Origin: Streptomyces sp. NBC_01255
Lineage (GTDB): Bacteria; Actinomycetota; Actinomycetes; Streptomycetales; Streptomycetaceae
DNA length: 64,000 nucleotides
Assembly: GCF_036226445.1 (NCBI RefSeq)
Contig: NZ_CP108474.1
Coordinates: 7,812,001 to 7,876,000 of the forward strand
Direction: 5' to 3'
How positions within the stretch are numbered: position 1 is the stretch's first letter; each line of letters begins with the position of its first letter. Positions 7,641 through 16,113 of the stretch are shown piece after piece. The notes beneath the pieces were generated by a model. That model was not told the DNA's origin, made no database searches, and worked only from the letters and a program-made list of their open reading frames with translations. A program made the position numbers and the translations under genes.

Positions 7641-8528
7641 TCAGGCGTCGGTCGGCACGCCCGCGTTCGCGAGGATGTCGCGTGCCGGCAGCGTGGTGCT
7701 CTGGGCGGCGGTCAGGCCCGAGGCCGCGAGATGGGCGTCCACGATCCGCAGGCCGGCCGCGTAGCCGGCGGAGTCCGGGAGCCCGACGGGCTGTTGGCCC
7801 ATGCGCTGCGCGGTGGCGTCGCCGTACACGTACGCGGGCAGGTTCTGCATCCCGGCCACGTCGATCCCGGCCGTGACCTTCGCGTAGACGTCGTCCAGTT
7901 CCGCGCCGGACAGCGTCGTCGACCACGGCCCCATGGCCCGCTCGCCCGCCAGCTCGCGTACGAACGCCTCGGCCAGCCCTTCGGCCACGACCTGCTCGCC
8001 GACCGTGACCGTCGCCGGGTCCCAGACCACGTTGGCGTAGCGCACGTTGTGGTGGAGTTCGTGCGCGGCGGCGTAGCCGATCTTCGCGAGGCTGGTCTCC
8101 GTGGGCCACATCGTCAGCTGGATCGCGCCCGGGATGCCGCCCATGCCGAAGTAGCCGGCGCTGCGGACCGTCAGCAGGTCGTCGTCGGGGTTGCCGAGCG
8201 CCAGGACGACGTGCACGGTCTCGGCGGTCCTGACGCCGGGCAGTGCTCCGCTCAGGCGCTCCCACGCCGCGCCCAGGCAGTCCTCGATCCGGTTCCACAC
8301 GTCCGCCTCCCGCATCTGCCGCAATGCGGTCAGGTACCGCGGGTCCTCGACGTCGATCCGGAATCCGCTGCCCATCCGATGCATCTGGACCATGTCCAGA
8401 TCGCCCATCACGGACATGGCGTCCTGCAGGGGGCTGAGCATGGCGCGCAGGGCGTCGGGCCGCTCCTCCAGCGGGGCCTGAAGGAGATCCAGCATGGCGG
8501 ACGCCGTGTCATGAACAATGATCTTCAT
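7641..8528 (-). CDS. DUF2268-type putative zinc metalloprotease
   Basis: 295 residues with AAHELHHN, an HExxH-type zinc site, in the context GYAAAHELHHNVRYANV, and a distal GLAEAFVRELAGERAMGPW segment that supplies the conserved Glu region of DUF2268 proteins. No signal peptide, so it is probably cytoplasmic. It is the promoter-proximal gene of a two-gene operon with the TipAL-type MerR regulator. The predicted -10 box ends 8 nt before the ATG, so the mRNA may be leaderless. A longer reading starting at 9056 runs antisense through the next gene and was rejected. Confidence 0.88.
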   Translation of the reverse strand: MKIIVHDTASAMLDLLQAPLEERPDALRAMLSPLQDAMSVMGDLDMVQMHRMGSGFRIDVEDPRYLTALRQMREADVWNRIEDCLGAAWERLSGALPGVRTAETVHVVLALGNPDDDLLTVRSAGYFGMGGIPGAIQLTMWPTETSLAKIGYAAAHELHHNVRYANVVWDPATVTVGEQVVAEGLAEAFVRELAGERAMGPWSTTLSGAELDDVYAKVTAGIDVAGMQNLPAYVYGDATAQRMGQQPVGLPDSAGYAAGLRIVDAHLAASGLTAAQSTTLPARDILANAGVPTDA

Positions 8529-8535
8529 GGCTCGG

Positions 8536-8566
8536 ACCGTAGGGCCTCCCCTTACGGGAGGGTCCA
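8536..8566 (-). promoter_or_regulatory. MerR-type promoter with 19-bp spacer and dyad
   Basis: Read leftward: -35 TGGACC (8566-8561), a 19-bp spacer, then -10 TACGGT (8541-8536). The spacer contains CCTCCC-N5-GGGAGG (8545-8561). An over-long spacer carrying a dyad is the hallmark of promoters activated by MerR proteins through DNA twisting. It precedes the protease/TipAL operon. Confidence 0.8.
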
Positions 8567-8658
8567 GTCCGGCCGCGCCGGGTGCGGGGTTCGGCCGAAT
8601 TTCCTTCCCTACCATGTGAGTCGGGAATGATGTCGACCGGCTTTCCGTTGTCGCGGGC

Positions 8659-9744
8659 ATGACTGCGTCCAACAGCGAATTCATCCGTGGCACCGCGCGG
8701 GGAACCGCGCCCGTCCCCCTGTCCGTACTCGACCTGGCGGCCGTCGGCGAGGGCACCACGGCCCGGGAGGCGCTCCAGGCCTCGGCGCGGCTGGCCCGAC
8801 TGGCCGAAGCCCGCGGCTTACTCCGGTACTGGGTGGCCGAACACCACTCGATGCCGGGGATCTCCAGCAGCAGCCCGGCCGTCATCCTCGCGCACCTGGC
8901 GGCCCAGACCCGTACCCTGCGGCTCGGCTCCGGCGGAGTGATGCTGCCCAACCACGCCCCGCTCGTGGTCGCCGAGCAGTTCGGCACCCTGGAGGCGCTC
9001 GCGCCGGGCCGCATCGACCTCGGCCTCGGGCGCGCCCCCGGCACTGACGGCGCCACCGCGGCGGCGCTGCGGCGGGCCGGCGGAGCGGAGAGCGACGACT
9101 TCCCGGCCGAGGTGGCCGAGCTCCTCCGCTTCCTCCGCGACGACTTCCCCGACGGGCACCCCTACCGGCGCATCCACGCGGTGCCCGGACCCGTGCAGGG
9201 CGAGGTGGGGCAGCCGCAGGTGTGGCTGCTCGGCTCCTCCGGCTTCTCCGCCCGCCTCGCGGGCCAACTGGGCCTGCCGTTCGCGTTCGCCCACCACTTC
9301 TCCGCGCGGAACACGCTCCCGGCGCTGGAGCTGTACCGGTCGAGCTTCCGGCCCTCCGCGACCCTGGCCGACCCGTACGTGGTGCTCGGCGTCTTCGCCT
9401 TCGCCGGGGACGACGCAGCGGAGGCGCGACGCCAGGCGCTCACCGGGGCACTCGCCACGGTACGGCTGCGCAGCGGCCGCCCGGGTCTCGTCCCGACGCC
9501 CGAGGAGGCCGAGCGGCACGCCTTCACCGAGCAGGAACGCGCCGTCCTCGGCACCTGGCTCGACAACGCCCTGTACGGCACGGCCGACGAGGTCAGGGCC
9601 GGCCTGGACGAGCTGCAGAAGCGGACCGACGCGGACGAGCTGATGCTCGCCATGAACTCGCACGGCCCCGACTTCCGCGTGCGCTCCTACGAGCTCATAG
9701 CCGACGCCTACGGCCTGCCGACCGACGCGACGGCAGCGGGCTGA
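8659..9744 (+). CDS. LLM-class (luciferase-like) flavin-dependent monooxygenase, MsnO8-like
   Basis: 361 residues, TIM-barrel luciferase-like fold. Signatures: VPLSVLDLA at the N-terminus, [45 protein letters not shown] and [14 protein letters not shown], as in the YhbW/MsnO8 group. Such enzymes use reduced FMN from a separate reductase; the substrate cannot be predicted. The gene is monocistronic, diverges from the protease/MerR operon and ends at a strong hairpin. It carries a rare TTA codon at residue 54 (8818-8820), so translation may depend on the bldA tRNA. Confidence 0.9.
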   Translation: MTASNSEFIRGTARGTAPVPLSVLDLAAVGEGTTAREALQASARLARLAEARGLLRYWVAEHHSMPGISSSSPAVILAHLAAQTRTLRLGSGGVMLPNHAPLVVAEQFGTLEALAPGRIDLGLGRAPGTDGATAAALRRAGGAESDDFPAEVAELLRFLRDDFPDGHPYRRIHAVPGPVQGEVGQPQVWLLGSSGFSARLAGQLGLPFAFAHHFSARNTLPALELYRSSFRPSATLADPYVVLGVFAFAGDDAAEARRQALTGALATVRLRSGRPGLVPTPEEAERHAFTEQERAVLGTWLDNALYGTADEVRAGLDELQKRTDADELMLAMNSHGPDFRVRSYELIADAYGLPTDATAAG

Positions 9745-9750
9745 CGCGCC

Positions 9751-9780
9751 GACGCCGGGCCGGTGCGCCGGCCCGGCGTC
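9751..9780 (+). terminator. Hairpin terminator after LLM monooxygenase
   Basis: GACGCCGGGCCGG, loop TGCG, then the exact reverse complement gives a 13-bp stem 6 nt after the stop. There is no T-run, as is common in Streptomyces. Confidence 0.85.
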
Positions 9781-9837
9781 ACCACAGGCAGGTCCCGCCA
9801 GGCGGCCCCGGTGGACGGCTTCCGCAAGAATCGCGGT

Positions 9838-10245
9838 ATGACCGACATCGTCGACGCAGCCTGGCACAAGGTCCTCACCACTTACGGCGAACCCTCCCGG
9901 CCGGAAGAATCACCGCTCCGGAAGCCGTTTGCCAGTCTGGTGCGAGTAGCGCATGCCGAACCGCTGCTTCGGCAGCTCTCCCCGTGGATCGGTATGTGGG
10001 AGCTGCACTTCAGTAGGTGCACGGAGATGGAGTACACCTGGGACATCCCGTACATCGGCACGCTGAGAGACGGCTGGTACTACGTCGAGGGACCAAGCCG
10101 GAGCAGCCCGCGGATCGCTGAGACGGACAGTGCGCAGGCCGCGGTGGCGATGGTCATCGATCGCCTGCCGCCAGGCTGCGGCCCGGCCTTCATCGGCAAC
10201 GCAGGTGAACTGGCCGCCTACGAGAAGGCACGCGACAGGAGGTAG
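9838..10245 (+). CDS. DUF6193-family protein
   Basis: 135 residues starting MTDIVDAAWHKVLTTYGE. Conserved stretches resembling DUF6193 include VRVAHAEPLLRQL, LHFSRCTEMEYTWDIPYIG, GWYYVEGPSRSSPRIAETD and LPPGCGPAFIGNAGEL. Members are described as natural-product biosynthesis proteins, but the biochemical role is unknown and nothing here fixes one. Base composition is clearly less GC-rich than the neighbours, which suggests separate acquisition. The ATG is the last plausible start; an upstream in-frame start at 9763 would run through the terminator and was not used. Confidence 0.75.
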   Translation: MTDIVDAAWHKVLTTYGEPSRPEESPLRKPFASLVRVAHAEPLLRQLSPWIGMWELHFSRCTEMEYTWDIPYIGTLRDGWYYVEGPSRSSPRIAETDSAQAAVAMVIDRLPPGCGPAFIGNAGELAAYEKARDRR

Positions 10246-10301
10246 GGCCCGCGGTCTCGGCGGAAGCGGAAACCGGGACCATGGCGGCTTTGAAGGCGGT
10301 C

Positions 10302-11360
10302 CTAATACCAAGGGCGGGCGTCGTGCGTGGGCAGGGGGCGCAGCTTCGGCCAGCGTGCGAGCAGGCGGTCGGCCAGGGCGGAGCCGAGGCGGCCGACGGC
10401 GTGGAGGTGGTCGTGGTCGCGGGTCAGGTCGGCGACCACGCCCAGGCGGTGGACGAGCCGTTCACGGGCGGATACGTAGCCCCACTCGAAGTCCTCGGCG
10501 GGTACCCGGGCGAATTGGTCGGCCGTCCCGCGGTGGGCCCGCTCGACGAGCGCGTCGCCCTGGATCAGCCAGCCCGCGCACGCGTCGGCGAGGTCACCCG
10601 GCACGTCCTTCCCCGTGAGGCCGCGCCAGGTGGTCCGGTAGACGTCCTCGACCTCCGTGAGCGGGGCCGCGGTGACCGACATGGCACACCAGCAGGTAGG
10701 GAAGCCGATGCGGAAGTAGGCGAGTTCGGTCAGGCCGTTGCCGAGCGATGCCCGCTCGAAGTCGACGAAGCGGACGCCGTCGGCGGTGCGCAGATCATTG
10801 CCGGGGCAGGGGTCGCCGTGCAGCAGCGCATGGTGCGGGGTGGGGTCCAACCGCTCCAGGAGACCGGCGAGTTCCTCGGGAACCGTGGACGGTACGGGCA
10901 CGTCGAGCGCCCTGGCCAGGGTGAGGAACGACTCCGCGTCGGCGGCGGTGGGACCCGACGAGACCGGCAGTGCGCCCGCGTCGGCGGGTCCGGTCAGGGC
11001 GTGCAGCCGGGCGAGCGACTCGGCGTACCCCGGCATCCAGTCGTCCGTCCTGCCGAGGTCGTCCAGGTGCTCCAGGACCATCACCCGAGAGGACGGGTCC
11101 GTGGCGAGCACCGCGGGGGCCACGGCGAGCCCGGAGGCCCGCCCCGCCAGGCGCAGCCCGGCGGCCTCCCGCGCGAAGCGCGTGAGCGCGTCGGCGCCCG
11201 CGTCCCCGCTGTCGGTGATCTGCTTGACGATCACCAGCCGCCGGTCGGCCAGCCGCACGCGCCACACCCGTGACCGCGGACTGCTGTCCAGGAGTTCGGC
11301 CTGCTCGGGGGTGCCCACGGTGGCGAGCAGCGCCTCATTGAACGGAACACGGTTCGGCAT
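10302..11360 (-). CDS. Aminoglycoside-phosphotransferase-family kinase
   Basis: 352 residues with a protein-kinase-like APH fold: RLVIVKQI (ATP-lysine region), catalytic loop LLHGDPCPGNDLR (HxDxxxxN) and metal-binding VRFVDFERASLGN. The family phosphorylates small hydroxylated molecules, from antibiotics to sugars and choline. The substrate is not predictable and the gene should not be read as a resistance determinant. It is convergent with the DUF6193 gene and lies downstream of, and co-directional with, prephenate dehydrogenase at a gap of 131 nt. Confidence 0.87.
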   Translation of the reverse strand: MPNRVPFNEALLATVGTPEQAELLDSSPRSRVWRVRLADRRLVIVKQITDSGDAGADALTRFAREAAGLRLAGRASGLAVAPAVLATDPSSRVMVLEHLDDLGRTDDWMPGYAESLARLHALTGPADAGALPVSSGPTAADAESFLTLARALDVPVPSTVPEELAGLLERLDPTPHHALLHGDPCPGNDLRTADGVRFVDFERASLGNGLTELAYFRIGFPTCWCAMSVTAAPLTEVEDVYRTTWRGLTGKDVPGDLADACAGWLIQGDALVERAHRGTADQFARVPAEDFEWGYVSARERLVHRLGVVADLTRDHDHLHAVGRLGSALADRLLARWPKLRPLPTHDARPWY

Positions 11361-11491
11361 GCCGACGAGCGTAGCCGTGGCTTCGCCGCGCGAGCGAGGG
11401 TCGTGGCCCTGCCGACGTCCTCCCAGGACGTGTTCGGAAAGTCCCGCGACGGACGCGGGGCCGTCACGTACCCGCCGTCACGCACCCGTCG

Positions 11492-12589
11492 TCACGTACC
11501 CGCTGCCACCGTGACCCGCCAGCCGTCGTCGGCGAGCCGGCGGCGGACCGCCTCGGCCGTGGGTGCGGGGGCGGCGAGGAGGGCCGAGAGCTCCGTGTCC
11601 GCGTCGGACCAGCTCAGGCGGATGCCGTCCGCGTCGATGCCGGAGCCCTCCGCCGCGTCGATCAGCCGGTCCACCTCGCCGGGCCCGCCGCCGAGCGGGA
11701 CCGTCAGCGTCACCCGCTCCACGGGGATCCGGCCGCCCGGCTCGTACACCGACTCCCAGCCTTCCCTGCCCCGCTCCAGCAGGTCCCCGAGCGAGGCCAG
11801 GGCCTCCTCCGACTCCGGCCCCGACACCTCCAGCGCGTTGAGCGCGCGCGTCAGTGCCTCCAGGTCCTTGCGCAGGTCGCCGAGGATCTCCGCGATCGCC
11901 GGACCGTTGGACCGGACGATGTCCGTCCACAGCGTCGGAGCGCCGCCGGCGACCCGGATCACGTCCCGTACGCCCTGCCCGGCCAGGGCGAGCGCCTCCC
12001 GGGACGCCCCGCCGAGGCGCGCCGCCATCAACGCCGCCACGAGGTGCGGCGCGTGGGAGACGAGGGCCACCGCCCGGTCGTGCACGCCCGGCTCCATCAC
12101 CAACGGCACCGCACCGCACAGCGCGACCGCGGCGAGTACCCGGTTGAGCGTGCCCGACGCGGTCTCCGGGTCGGGGGTCAGGACCCAGGTGCGTCCCTCG
12201 AACAGGTCGGCACGTGCGGCCAGCGGGCCGGACCGCTCGCTCCCGGCCATGGGGTGGCCGCCCACATAGCTCGGCCGGTGCACCCCCGTGTGCGAGACGG
12301 CCAGCGCCGTCGCGGACTTGACGCTCGCCACATCCGTGTACGCGTGGGCGAGACCACGACGCTGCTGGTCCGCAAGCACCTGCGCCACCCGCGTCGGCGG
12401 TACGGCGACGACGGCCAGGTCGACCGGACCGGGAGGCGGCCCGAAGACCCCGGCCCCCCGCGCCGCGGCCACCCGCGCCGCCGACTCGTCCGCGTCCAGC
12501 AGATGCACATGGACGCCGCGGCGGGTCAGCGCGAGTCCCATGGACGTGCCGATCAGCCCGGTCCCCACCACTGCCGCAGTGCGAATCAC
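11492..12589 (-). CDS. tyrA: Prephenate dehydrogenase
   Basis: 365 residues. N-terminal NAD(P) fold AAVVGTGLIGTSMGLAL, then DVASVKSA and the catalytic-histidine motif GGHPMAGSERSGP, diagnostic of TyrA; a helical dimerization domain follows and a C-terminal ACT-like segment is possible. It converts prephenate to 4-hydroxyphenylpyruvate for tyrosine synthesis. The start is the GTG preceded by GAGGGGGGA, 15 nt inside an earlier ATG. It diverges from the flavoenzyme operon across 214 bp. The housekeeping tyrA of Streptomyces usually lies near cytidylate kinase, which is absent here, so this may be a pathway-dedicated copy. That is inference. Confidence 0.92.
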   Translation of the reverse strand: MIRTAAVVGTGLIGTSMGLALTRRGVHVHLLDADESAARVAAARGAGVFGPPPGPVDLAVVAVPPTRVAQVLADQQRRGLAHAYTDVASVKSATALAVSHTGVHRPSYVGGHPMAGSERSGPLAARADLFEGRTWVLTPDPETASGTLNRVLAAVALCGAVPLVMEPGVHDRAVALVSHAPHLVAALMAARLGGASREALALAGQGVRDVIRVAGGAPTLWTDIVRSNGPAIAEILGDLRKDLEALTRALNALEVSGPESEEALASLGDLLERGREGWESVYEPGGRIPVERVTLTVPLGGGPGEVDRLIDAAEGSGIDADGIRLSWSDADTELSALLAAPAPTAEAVRRRLADDGWRVTVAAGT

Positions 12590-12803
12590 TGGTTCCCCCC
12601 TCATGGCCCGTTCATCGACGGTCGCAGTCTGACCGCAATCGGGTGTCACGTACTCGGCCGACCGCGCACGGCAAGTGCCGCATCAGCGCACTTCGGGCAT
12701 TCGCGAACGCGACAGAGCGCATGCGCGGGGACAGCACAGTCGCCCGGCGGCGGCCCATAACTTGCTTTCGCCAAGGGCCGACAGCGAACGAAGGAGGAAC
12801 GCC

Positions 12804-13310
12804 GTGGAACTCGATCTGCGCACGGTGATGCGGCACTTCGCCACCGGCGTCGGAGTGGTGAGCACCTGGACCGAGGCGCCGGACAGCCCCGGCCCCGACG
12901 GGCGTCGACACGACGCCATCACGGTCAACTCGCTCGTCCCCGTCTCCTACGACCCCCCGCTCGTGTCGCTCTCCCTGCGCCACGGATCGGCGTTCCTCGC
13001 CGACCTCCTCGCCTCCGGGCGGTGGGGCGTGTCGATCCTGGCCGCGGACGGCGCGGACACCGCCCGCCGCCTCGCCGGCTCCCGGGAGAGCCGGACCGAG
13101 GCGCTGGCCGCCCTGCCCGCCGTGCCGGGACCGCACACCGGATCCCTGCTGTTCGAGGGGCCCGGCTGGATGGAGTGCGCGCTTGCCGACTCGTTCACGG
13201 TCGGCGACCACCTCATGGTGATCGGCACCGTGCTGGCCACCGGGGTCCGCGCACCACAGGAGCCCCTGGTGTTCCTGCACGGGGCGCTGACCCCCGCCAC
13301 CGGTCCGTGA
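12804..13310 (+). CDS. Flavin reductase (two-component monooxygenase partner) 1
   Basis: 168 residues. Motifs of the flavin-reductase-like/HpaC family: MRHFATGVGVVSTW, ITVNSLVPVSYDPPLVSLSL, WGVSILA and ALADSFTVGDHLMVIGTVLA. Such proteins reduce free FMN or FAD with NAD(P)H for a monooxygenase partner. GTG start with an excellent ribosome site (AAGGAGG). First gene of the seven-gene operon. A second reductase in the same operon (17860) suggests two separately served monooxygenases. Confidence 0.9.
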   Translation: MELDLRTVMRHFATGVGVVSTWTEAPDSPGPDGRRHDAITVNSLVPVSYDPPLVSLSLRHGSAFLADLLASGRWGVSILAADGADTARRLAGSRESRTEALAALPAVPGPHTGSLLFEGPGWMECALADSFTVGDHLMVIGTVLATGVRAPQEPLVFLHGALTPATGP

Positions 13311-13363
13311 CCCGACCGACCCCGACCCCGTCCTCGTATCGCCATCTCGCCAGGGAGAGCACC

Positions 13364-14857
13364 ATGACCGAACAGCCCCCCAGCAACGCGTCCGCGAGCC
13401 CCGCGCTGCGCAAGGCGCTGGACGCGGCCGCCCGGATCCTCGGCGAGGACCGGGTGGTACGGCCCGAGGACGACGCGCAGGCGACCCGGCTCCTCGGGCC
13501 CAACGCGAGCCTCTTCCGCGCCCGCCGGATCGCCGCCGTGCTGCGGCCCTCCACCGCCGGACAGGTCCCCGAGCTCGTCGAGCTCTTCGCCAGGGAGACC
13601 GAATCGGGCAGCCTCCACGTCGTCAGCACCGGCCGCAACTGGGGCCTGGGCTCCCGCGAACCCGCCGACGACGACGTGGTCGTCCTCGACCTCGGCGGCC
13701 TCGACCGGGTCCGCGAGCTGGACCTGGAAGCCGGCTGGGCGGTCGTCGAGCCCGGCGTCACCCAGGGCCATCTCTCCCGGCTCCTCGCCCACACCCCGCG
13801 CCTCGTCAACGTCACGGTCTCCGCCGCCGCCACCAGCGTCCTCGGCAACGCCCTGGACCGCGGCGTCGGCCTGCGCGGCCAGCGCACCGACGACCTCGCC
13901 GGCCTGGAGGTCGTGCTGCCGGACGGCGAGACCGTACGGGTCGGCTGGTGGCCCACGGCGGACCGGACCGCGCCGGTCTACCCGCACGGTCTGGGCCCGT
14001 CGCCGCTGCCGCTCTTCGTCCAGTCCGCCCTCGGCGTGGTCACCGCCGCGGTGATCCGGCTGCCGGCCCGCCCCGAGGCGCTGCGCGTGGTCCGGCTCGA
14101 CTTCCCGCAGTCCGCGCTGAGCGCGGCGACCGACGCCGTACGCCGCTGGGTCGCCCAGGGCCTCACGCGCGGCGTCCCGCGGATCTACGACCCGGCGGCC
14201 GCCCGCTCGTACGGCGGCACCGAGGGCGAGTTCCTGGTGCACCTCCCCGTCGACGGCACGGCCGAGGCCGTCGAGGCCCTGACCGGCATCCTGACCGCCG
14301 AGGCCCGCCGTACGGGCCTGTTCACCCAGGTGACGGCCACCGAGGCGATCGACCCCGCCCATCCGAACCACGAGGTCGCCCGGCTGGTGGAGCGCGGCTA
14401 CGCCGGCGACCCCGACATCGCCGACGTCCTCTTCCGGGCCAAGATGGGGGTGCCCGCCGACCGCGTCGACACGGAGGCCGGGTTCGTCTTCTTCCTCCCG
14501 CTGCTGCCGTTCACCGGCGCCGACGTCTCCCGTGCGGACGGGCTGCTGCGGGAGGCGGCCGCCGCGACCGGCACCCGCCTCTCGGCGACGCTGCACCTCC
14601 TCGGGCCCGACCTCATCGACTGCGTGGTGGCGATGAAGTTCTCCCGCGAGGGGGACGCGCCCGACCGGGCCCACCGCGCCCTCGACCTGCTCCACACCTC
14701 GTTCGCCGACGCCGGCTTCGCGCCGTACCGGCTGGACGTCGACCACGCCCACCGGCGCGACGCCCTCGCCGTCGATCCCGGAGCCCTCGCCCTGACCCGT
14801 CGGCTCAAAGCCGTACTCGACCCCAACAACGCCATAGCGCCGGGACGTTACCGCTGA
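13364..14857 (+). CDS. VAO/4-cresol-dehydrogenase-type FAD-linked oxidase
   Basis: 497 residues. PCMH-type FAD domain with VVSTGRNWGLGSREP, DLEAGWAVVEPGVTQGHL and TSVLGNALDRGVGLRGQRTDD (compare vanillyl-alcohol oxidase and p-cresol methylhydroxylase). The C-terminus ends LKAVLDPNNAIAPGRYR, typical of the VAO family. Known members oxidize 4-alkylphenols, benzylic alcohols or sugars. With tyrA alongside, a 4-hydroxyphenyl substrate is an attractive but unproven guess. It lies 53 nt after flavin reductase 1. Confidence 0.9.
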   Translation: MTEQPPSNASASPALRKALDAAARILGEDRVVRPEDDAQATRLLGPNASLFRARRIAAVLRPSTAGQVPELVELFARETESGSLHVVSTGRNWGLGSREPADDDVVVLDLGGLDRVRELDLEAGWAVVEPGVTQGHLSRLLAHTPRLVNVTVSAAATSVLGNALDRGVGLRGQRTDDLAGLEVVLPDGETVRVGWWPTADRTAPVYPHGLGPSPLPLFVQSALGVVTAAVIRLPARPEALRVVRLDFPQSALSAATDAVRRWVAQGLTRGVPRIYDPAAARSYGGTEGEFLVHLPVDGTAEAVEALTGILTAEARRTGLFTQVTATEAIDPAHPNHEVARLVERGYAGDPDIADVLFRAKMGVPADRVDTEAGFVFFLPLLPFTGADVSRADGLLREAAAATGTRLSATLHLLGPDLIDCVVAMKFSREGDAPDRAHRALDLLHTSFADAGFAPYRLDVDHAHRRDALAVDPGALALTRRLKAVLDPNNAIAPGRYR

Positions 14858-14901
14858 CCGCGGAGACCACCGGACACCAGTGAGACAGGGGACTACAGCA
14901 C

Positions 14902-16113
14902 ATGGTCACTTCACAGGAGGTCGCCGCCCGGCGTCCCGAACCCACCCGGCCGACCACCCCGGAGGAGCTCCTCAGGCGCGCCGAGGACCTCGTCCCGGTG
15001 CTGCGGGGACTCTCCGACGACATCGAACGGGCCCGCAGGCTGCCCGACACGGTCGTGGAGAAGCTGCGTGACGCGGGCGTCTTCCGCATGGGCGTGCCCA
15101 CCGAGCAGGGCGGCCCGGGCCTCGACTCCGTCCAGCAGACGGAGGTGGTGGAGACCCTCGCCCGCGGCGACGCCTCCGCCGCCTGGTGCGCCATGATCGG
15201 CATGGACACCCCGCTCTACGCCCAGTTCCTGCCCGAGTCCGTCGCACGGGAGGAGCTGAGCGACCCGGACGCCATCACGGCCGGACTGATCCTGCCGCTC
15301 GGCCGGGCCGAGCGGGTGCCCGGCGGCTACCGGGTCACCGGACGCTGGGGGTTCGGCAGCGGCATCACCCACGCCGACTGGGTCGTGGCCGGCTGCTTCG
15401 TCCACCAGGACGGGCGGCCCGAGCCCGGGCCCGACGGCGCGCCCCGGCACTGGCGCATCATGCTGGCCCGCCGCGACGCGTTCGAGGTCCTCGACACCTG
15501 GCACACCACCGGCCTCGCCGGCAGCGGCAGCAACGACTACCAGGCGAAGGACCTCTTCGTCCCCGAGGAGCACTCCTTCAGCCTGGGCGCCCCGCGCGTC
15601 GAGGGCCCGCACTCCACGGCGGAGGCGATCCTGCGCAACATGCCCGGCGTGCCGCTCGGCGTGGCCCGCGCCGCGCTCGACCACGTACGGGAGCTGGCCG
15701 CCGGCCGCACCGACCGCGCCGCCGCCACGCCCTGGGCCGACACCTACCGCGTACAGATGGCCATCGCCGAGTCCGAGATGGAGCTCGGCGCCGCCCGGCA
15801 CGCCGTCTATGGCAGCCTGCGCAGGCAGGCGGAGATCCTGGAGAAGGGCGGCGAGATCGGCCGCGACGACCGGGTGGACACCGTCCTCGCGCGCGTCAAC
15901 GCCTTCCGGGTGGCCCGCGCCATCGTCGCCCGGCTCTACGACCTCGTGGCGACGACGGCCGTCTACCGGCCCTCGCCGCTCGACCGCTGGCTGCGCGACC
16001 TGACGACGATGCGCCAGCACGTCATCGCCCAGGACCAGGTCCTCCAGTCGGCGGGCGCGCACCTGCTCGGCGGCACCCCGTCCAACCCCTTCAGCCTGGG
16101 CATCGTGGCATGA
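14902..16113 (+). CDS. Acyl-CoA-dehydrogenase-like flavin monooxygenase (group D)
   Basis: 403 residues with the acyl-CoA dehydrogenase fold as found in HpaB, HsaA, DszC and indole-acetate monooxygenases: GVFRMGVPTEQGGPGLD, ETLARGDASAAWCAMIG, RVTGRWGFGSGITHADWVVAG, TTGLAGSGSNDYQAKDLFVP and a C-terminal helical bundle ending GAHLLGGTPSNPF. These use reduced flavin from a separate reductase to hydroxylate aromatic or N-containing substrates; the two reductases in the operon fit. The stop overlaps the ligase ATG by 4 nt. Confidence 0.88.
   Translation: MVTSQEVAARRPEPTRPTTPEELLRRAEDLVPVLRGLSDDIERARRLPDTVVEKLRDAGVFRMGVPTEQGGPGLDSVQQTEVVETLARGDASAAWCAMIGMDTPLYAQFLPESVAREELSDPDAITAGLILPLGRAERVPGGYRVTGRWGFGSGITHADWVVAGCFVHQDGRPEPGPDGAPRHWRIMLARRDAFEVLDTWHTTGLAGSGSNDYQAKDLFVPEEHSFSLGAPRVEGPHSTAEAILRNMPGVPLGVARAALDHVRELAAGRTDRAAATPWADTYRVQMAIAESEMELGAARHAVYGSLRRQAEILEKGGEIGRDDRVDTVLARVNAFRVARAIVARLYDLVATTAVYRPSPLDRWLRDLTTMRQHVIAQDQVLQSAGAHLLGGTPSNPFSLGIVA

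Noticed and set aside
8529..9056. N-terminal extension of the metalloprotease
   Set aside because: Runs antisense through the start of the LLM gene and across a MerR-type promoter.
10302..11360. Aminoglycoside resistance gene
   Set aside because: Kinase-like fold only; family-level motifs do not define an antibiotic substrate.
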